This document shows, in pieces, positions 6,388-8,500 of a stretch of DNA of 8,500 bases (positions are counted from its first letter, which is position 1; each line of letters begins with the position of its first letter). Position numbers and translations under genes: made by a program. The notes under the pieces were generated by a model. That model was not told the DNA's origin. It worked only from the letters and a program-made list of their open reading frames with translations, and did no database searches. The stretch lies in NCBI GenBank assembly GCA_903837815.1, contig CAILWD010000186.1, positions 1 through 8,500 of the forward strand, given 5' to 3'. Source of the DNA: an uncultured Chloroflexota bacterium (GTDB lineage Bacteria; Chloroflexota; Anaerolineae; Anaerolineales; Villigracilaceae).

Positions 6388-7029
6388 CTACACCTCCTGA
6401 AGCAAGGATTGTGCCAGGCTCACTGCGCGGCTGGCATCAGCTGAATATCCGTCTGCGCCGATCTGGTTGGCATAATTCTGTGTCACAGGTGCGCCGCCAA
6501 TGATGATCTTGACCTTATTGCGATAGCCAGCCTGTTCGATGGCGTCGATCGTGGCTTTCATGTTCGGCATGGTGGTGGTCAGCAGCGCTGAAAAGGCCAC
6601 TATATCCACACCGCTTGAGGCGATGGCTTCGACAAATTTTTCCGGCGGCACGTCCACGCCCAGGTCCACCACCTCAAACCCGGCGCCTTCGAGCATCAGG
6701 GCCACCAGGTTTTTGCCGATGTCATGCAGGTCGCCCTTGACCGTTCCGATGGCAACCTTGCCGGCGGATTTGACATCCCCTTGCACCAGGTGCGGCTTCA
6801 AAAGTCCCAGCCCAGCCTGCATGGCGCGTGCCGCAATTAACATCTCCGGCACGAAATAGTCGCCTTCCTCGAAGCGCTGGCCGACTTCCTTCATCGCGGC
6901 AATCATGCCTTCGGCTAGAATGGTGCCTGGTTCCAGCCCAGCATCCAGCGCGGATTGGATCCCATCTTTTGCACCCGCGACATTGCCATCCAGGATAGCG
7001 TCATAGAGTGCTGAAAGTTTTTCATTCAT
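6388..7029 (-). CDS. B12-binding corrinoid protein of a methyltransferase system
   Basis: The 213-residue protein has a helical N-terminal cap domain (about 1-85), including the EEGDYFVPEML segment typical of MetH/MtaC-type cap domains. A Rossmann-like cobalamin domain follows (about 88-213). The base-off signature DxHxxG appears as GDLHDIG with D100, H102 and G105; H102 is the expected lower cobalt ligand. SALLTTTM (147-154) and GGAP (178-181) complete the B12 motifs. Length and order match corrinoid shuttles such as MtaC, MtmC, MtbC and MtgC, which accept a methyl group from a substrate-specific enzyme and hand it to a second methyltransferase, here the next gene. An ATG at 7035 also opens the frame, but AAGGAG ends only one base before it; the ATG at 7029 has seven-base spacing and is preferred. 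The substrate cannot be read from the sequence. Confidence 0.94.
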   Translation of the reverse strand: MNEKLSALYDAILDGNVAGAKDGIQSALDAGLEPGTILAEGMIAAMKEVGQRFEEGDYFVPEMLIAARAMQAGLGLLKPHLVQGDVKSAGKVAIGTVKGDLHDIGKNLVALMLEGAGFEVVDLGVDVPPEKFVEAIASSGVDIVAFSALLTTTMPNMKATIDAIEQAGYRNKVKIIIGGAPVTQNYANQIGADGYSADASRAVSLAQSLLQEV

Positions 7030-7036
7030 GGTCATT

Positions 7037-7042
7037 CTCCTT
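7037..7042 (-). promoter_or_regulatory. Ribosome binding site deciding the corrinoid protein start
   Basis: On the minus strand AAGGAG is followed by seven bases and then the ATG at 7029. The upstream in-frame ATG (7035) begins one base after the site, too close for normal initiation, so the protein probably starts MNEKLSALYDAI. Confidence 0.75.
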
Positions 7043-7196
7043 TTTGGATGTACTCCCTTAAGTCATATTCACACTTCTTATCGTAGAGTGAATGATATCT
7101 GAGATCTACACTGATCATCTCGACAACCTCACAAAGTACCACCATTGAAGCCTTCAGCATTCAAAGCTGGGTCAATCAGAAATTTGATGCAACAAG

Positions 7197-7598
7197 TTAT
7201 GGAGAACATTCAAGACCGTTCAAATCCGGCCAGTCTGAACCGCCATTGTCTAACACAGTCTGGACGACCCGGGAAAACTCATCTGTAACCTCATCACCGA
7301 TTAAAACCCGCTCTCCGATCACCACAACCGGGAAGATAATTCGCTCAGGAGGAATGTTATAGCAGCCAAGAAACTTCAAGTAATGGTTCCTTCCATCAGT
7401 TCCAGTAACGTCAACCCAAACCATGTCCAGACTTTCACCAAATTGGCTTTGGGCGGTGCTGATTGATTCATTGATTACTTCCGTGCAGTGCATACAAACC
7501 GGTGCATAGAAAAGGGTTGCCCGCGCTACCGAAGAGTGGGGAGTGCAGGCAGCCACTATAATTAGGGATAGACATATAGACCAAAGAATTTTTTTCAC
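7197..7598 (-). CDS. Thioredoxin-like lipoprotein with CxxC motif
   Basis: The 133-residue protein has a hydrophobic signal (about residues 4-17) ending in VAAC, so C18 is the likely lipid-anchored residue and the protein is outside the cytoplasmic membrane. The mature part begins like a thioredoxin fold: ATLFYAPVCMHC with the redox pair C35/C38, then MVWVDVTG, a helix, and IIFPVVVIGERVLIG, in which P90 sits at the usual cis-proline position. Two further cysteines, C79 and C131, could form a second disulfide. A disulfide exchange or electron-delivery role is expected from the fold; the partner is unknown. It starts with GTG overlapping the stop of the UroD-family gene as GTGA, and lacks a strong ribosome binding site, so it is probably coupled to that gene. 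A surface redox lipoprotein tied to a cytoplasmic methyltransferase gene is unusual. Confidence 0.85.
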   Translation of the reverse strand: MKKILWSICLSLIIVAACTPHSSVARATLFYAPVCMHCTEVINESISTAQSQFGESLDMVWVDVTGTDGRNHYLKFLGCYNIPPERIIFPVVVIGERVLIGDEVTDEFSRVVQTVLDNGGSDWPDLNGLECSP

Positions 7599-8500
7599 TC
7601 ATTGGTTCCAGGATAACGCAAATCCGTCTCGTACATTGCTAGCACATTTTCCAACGGAGTATCCGACTGGATATGGTGCGAACTGGATAGAATATATCCG
7701 CCGCCTGCTCCCATGACACGTGCCCGTTGGCGCACTTCGTTCCGAACATCCGACTGCGTACCAAAAGGTAGCGTTCGGACAATATCGATTCCTCCATGGT
7801 AGGAAAGGCGATCGCCAAACTCAGCTTTTAGTCTTTCTGGAGCCATATCTTTAGCGGTGGGTTGTATTGGATCCAGGATGTCCACGCCTAGTTCAATCAA
7901 TTCGGGAATCAGGGATAGAATCGCTCCATCACTGTGGTACATGACCATTTTTCCAGCGCTATGGGCAACTTCGACAATCCGTTGATGGAATGGCTTAATA
8001 AGACGCCGCCACATATTTTTGGAGATGAGAGGCCCATTTTGAGCGCCGATATCATCATAAAAATATACGATATCAATGTCATCACCAGCTTGCGCTAATG
8101 CCTGCCGGGTGTTTTCCACGATGACTTCAGTTATCCGTTCCATGATATACAGTGGAATTTCAGGAGCAATCGCCATATCTGCGAGAAACTCTTCCATTCC
8201 GCGCAATTGCCAGGCGCTCTCAAACACCGTACCAGTCCGGAAACGTATTGAGCGTGCTTTATAAGGATCCATTTTTTGGATGGCTCCTGTCAACGAGGAA
8301 AAATCCCACCAATCGGGAGTAGGCCACGAAAAACTTTTTAAATCTTCCACTGAAATTGCTGTTCGCAATGGATAGGAAATATATTCTTCATATTGACCAG
8401 TAGGATCAGCAATAGTCCGGGTATGATGTCCCCAGATATCATAAGATGAGCCATCTGGCAAAAGCTGCCGCCACATCCGATTTGGAGTGGATCGAGCCAG
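7595..8500 (-). CDS. Uroporphyrinogen decarboxylase (URO-D) family methyltransferase, 5' end outside window
   Basis: The frame is open to the right edge (301 visible residues), so the ATG at 8476 is unlikely to be the true start; relatives begin with roughly 40-60 more residues. The visible part has the barrel motifs of non-heme URO-D-family proteins: LLPDGSSYDIWG, GTVFESAWQLRGMEEFLADM, DIVYFYDDIGAQNGPLIS, a YHSDGAI block, GVDILDPIQPTAKDM, SYHGGIDIV and GGGYILSSSHHIQSDTP. In this superfamily the MtaA/MtbA, CmuA and O-demethylase (MtvB/VdmB-like) branches transfer methyl groups to or from corrinoids, using a metal site near the YHSDG-type His. Beside a corrinoid protein and a THF methyltransferase this is the natural substrate-specific methyltransferase, i.e. 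the enzyme that demethylates an unknown compound. Heme biosynthesis HemE is unlikely given the divergent motifs and the neighbours. The 3' end overlaps the thioredoxin-like gene. Confidence 0.9.
   Translation of the reverse strand: MARSTPNRMWRQLLPDGSSYDIWGHHTRTIADPTGQYEEYISYPLRTAISVEDLKSFSWPTPDWWDFSSLTGAIQKMDPYKARSIRFRTGTVFESAWQLRGMEEFLADMAIAPEIPLYIMERITEVIVENTRQALAQAGDDIDIVYFYDDIGAQNGPLISKNMWRRLIKPFHQRIVEVAHSAGKMVMYHSDGAILSLIPELIELGVDILDPIQPTAKDMAPERLKAEFGDRLSYHGGIDIVRTLPFGTQSDVRNEVRQRARVMGAGGGYILSSSHHIQSDTPLENVLAMYETDLRYPGTNE

Noticed and set aside
5550..6503. Plus-strand open frame of over 300 codons opposite the pterin methyltransferase.
   Set aside because: It is antisense to a gene with full family motifs, and its product is low-complexity in Ser/Ala/Ile with no recognisable domain.
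7036..7196. Search for a promoter of the corrinoid gene in the gap after the thioredoxin-like gene.
   Set aside because: TTGACC and TATCAT-like hexamers occur, but none pair at 16-18 base spacing, so no promoter is called.
7129..7200. Minus-strand stretch downstream of the thioredoxin-like gene that reads FLIDPALNAEGFNGGTL before a stop, like the tail of a protein.
   Set aside because: It is under 25 codons, has no start or ribosome binding site, is not in frame with the preceding gene, and matches no family I recognise; chance is the simplest explanation.

Overview
All convincing genes in this window lie on the minus strand, so biological order runs from high to low coordinates. The sequence suggests an anaerobic bacterium with corrinoid-dependent one-carbon metabolism. 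The mixture of corrinoid methyltransferases, a fused MetV-MetF protein, proline/threonine-rich lipoproteins and an accessory ParA operon would fit an Anaerolineae-type Chloroflexota. That placement is inferred from gene style, not from a marker gene.

Region A (about 8500 to 3341) is a methyl-transfer block. It opens with a uroporphyrinogen-decarboxylase-family protein (cut by the right edge), a candidate substrate:corrinoid methyltransferase. This gene overlaps a small thioredoxin-like lipoprotein gene by GTGA. After a 167-base gap come four tightly packed genes: a B12-binding corrinoid protein, a pterin-binding (dihydropteroate-synthase-like) methyltransferase, a DUF1638 protein, and a single polypeptide joining a MetV-type cysteine domain to a MetF-type methylenetetrahydrofolate reductase domain. 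The inferred flow is: methyl group from an unknown donor to the corrinoid protein, then to tetrahydrofolate, then oxidation of methyl-THF to methylene-THF (or the reverse direction if methyl groups are being made).

Region B (about 3340 to 2839) is a junction. It holds an AT-rich stretch without a gene, a weak plus-strand terminator, a 54-codon minus-strand reading frame that may be a remnant, and a strong composite inverted repeat just ahead of the next operon.

Region C (2838 to 1) is a GC-rich accessory operon of six genes, four of whose five junctions overlap by one to four bases. The genes are an XRE-type HTH regulator, an SH3-like lipoprotein, a four-helix membrane protein with a proline-rich tail, a small hypothetical protein, a ParA-type ATPase, and a small basic protein cut by the left edge that may be a DNA-binding partner of ParA. 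This looks like part of an integrated element (plasmid-derived or conjugative) placed beside the metabolic block, but no integrase, relaxase or att site is visible.
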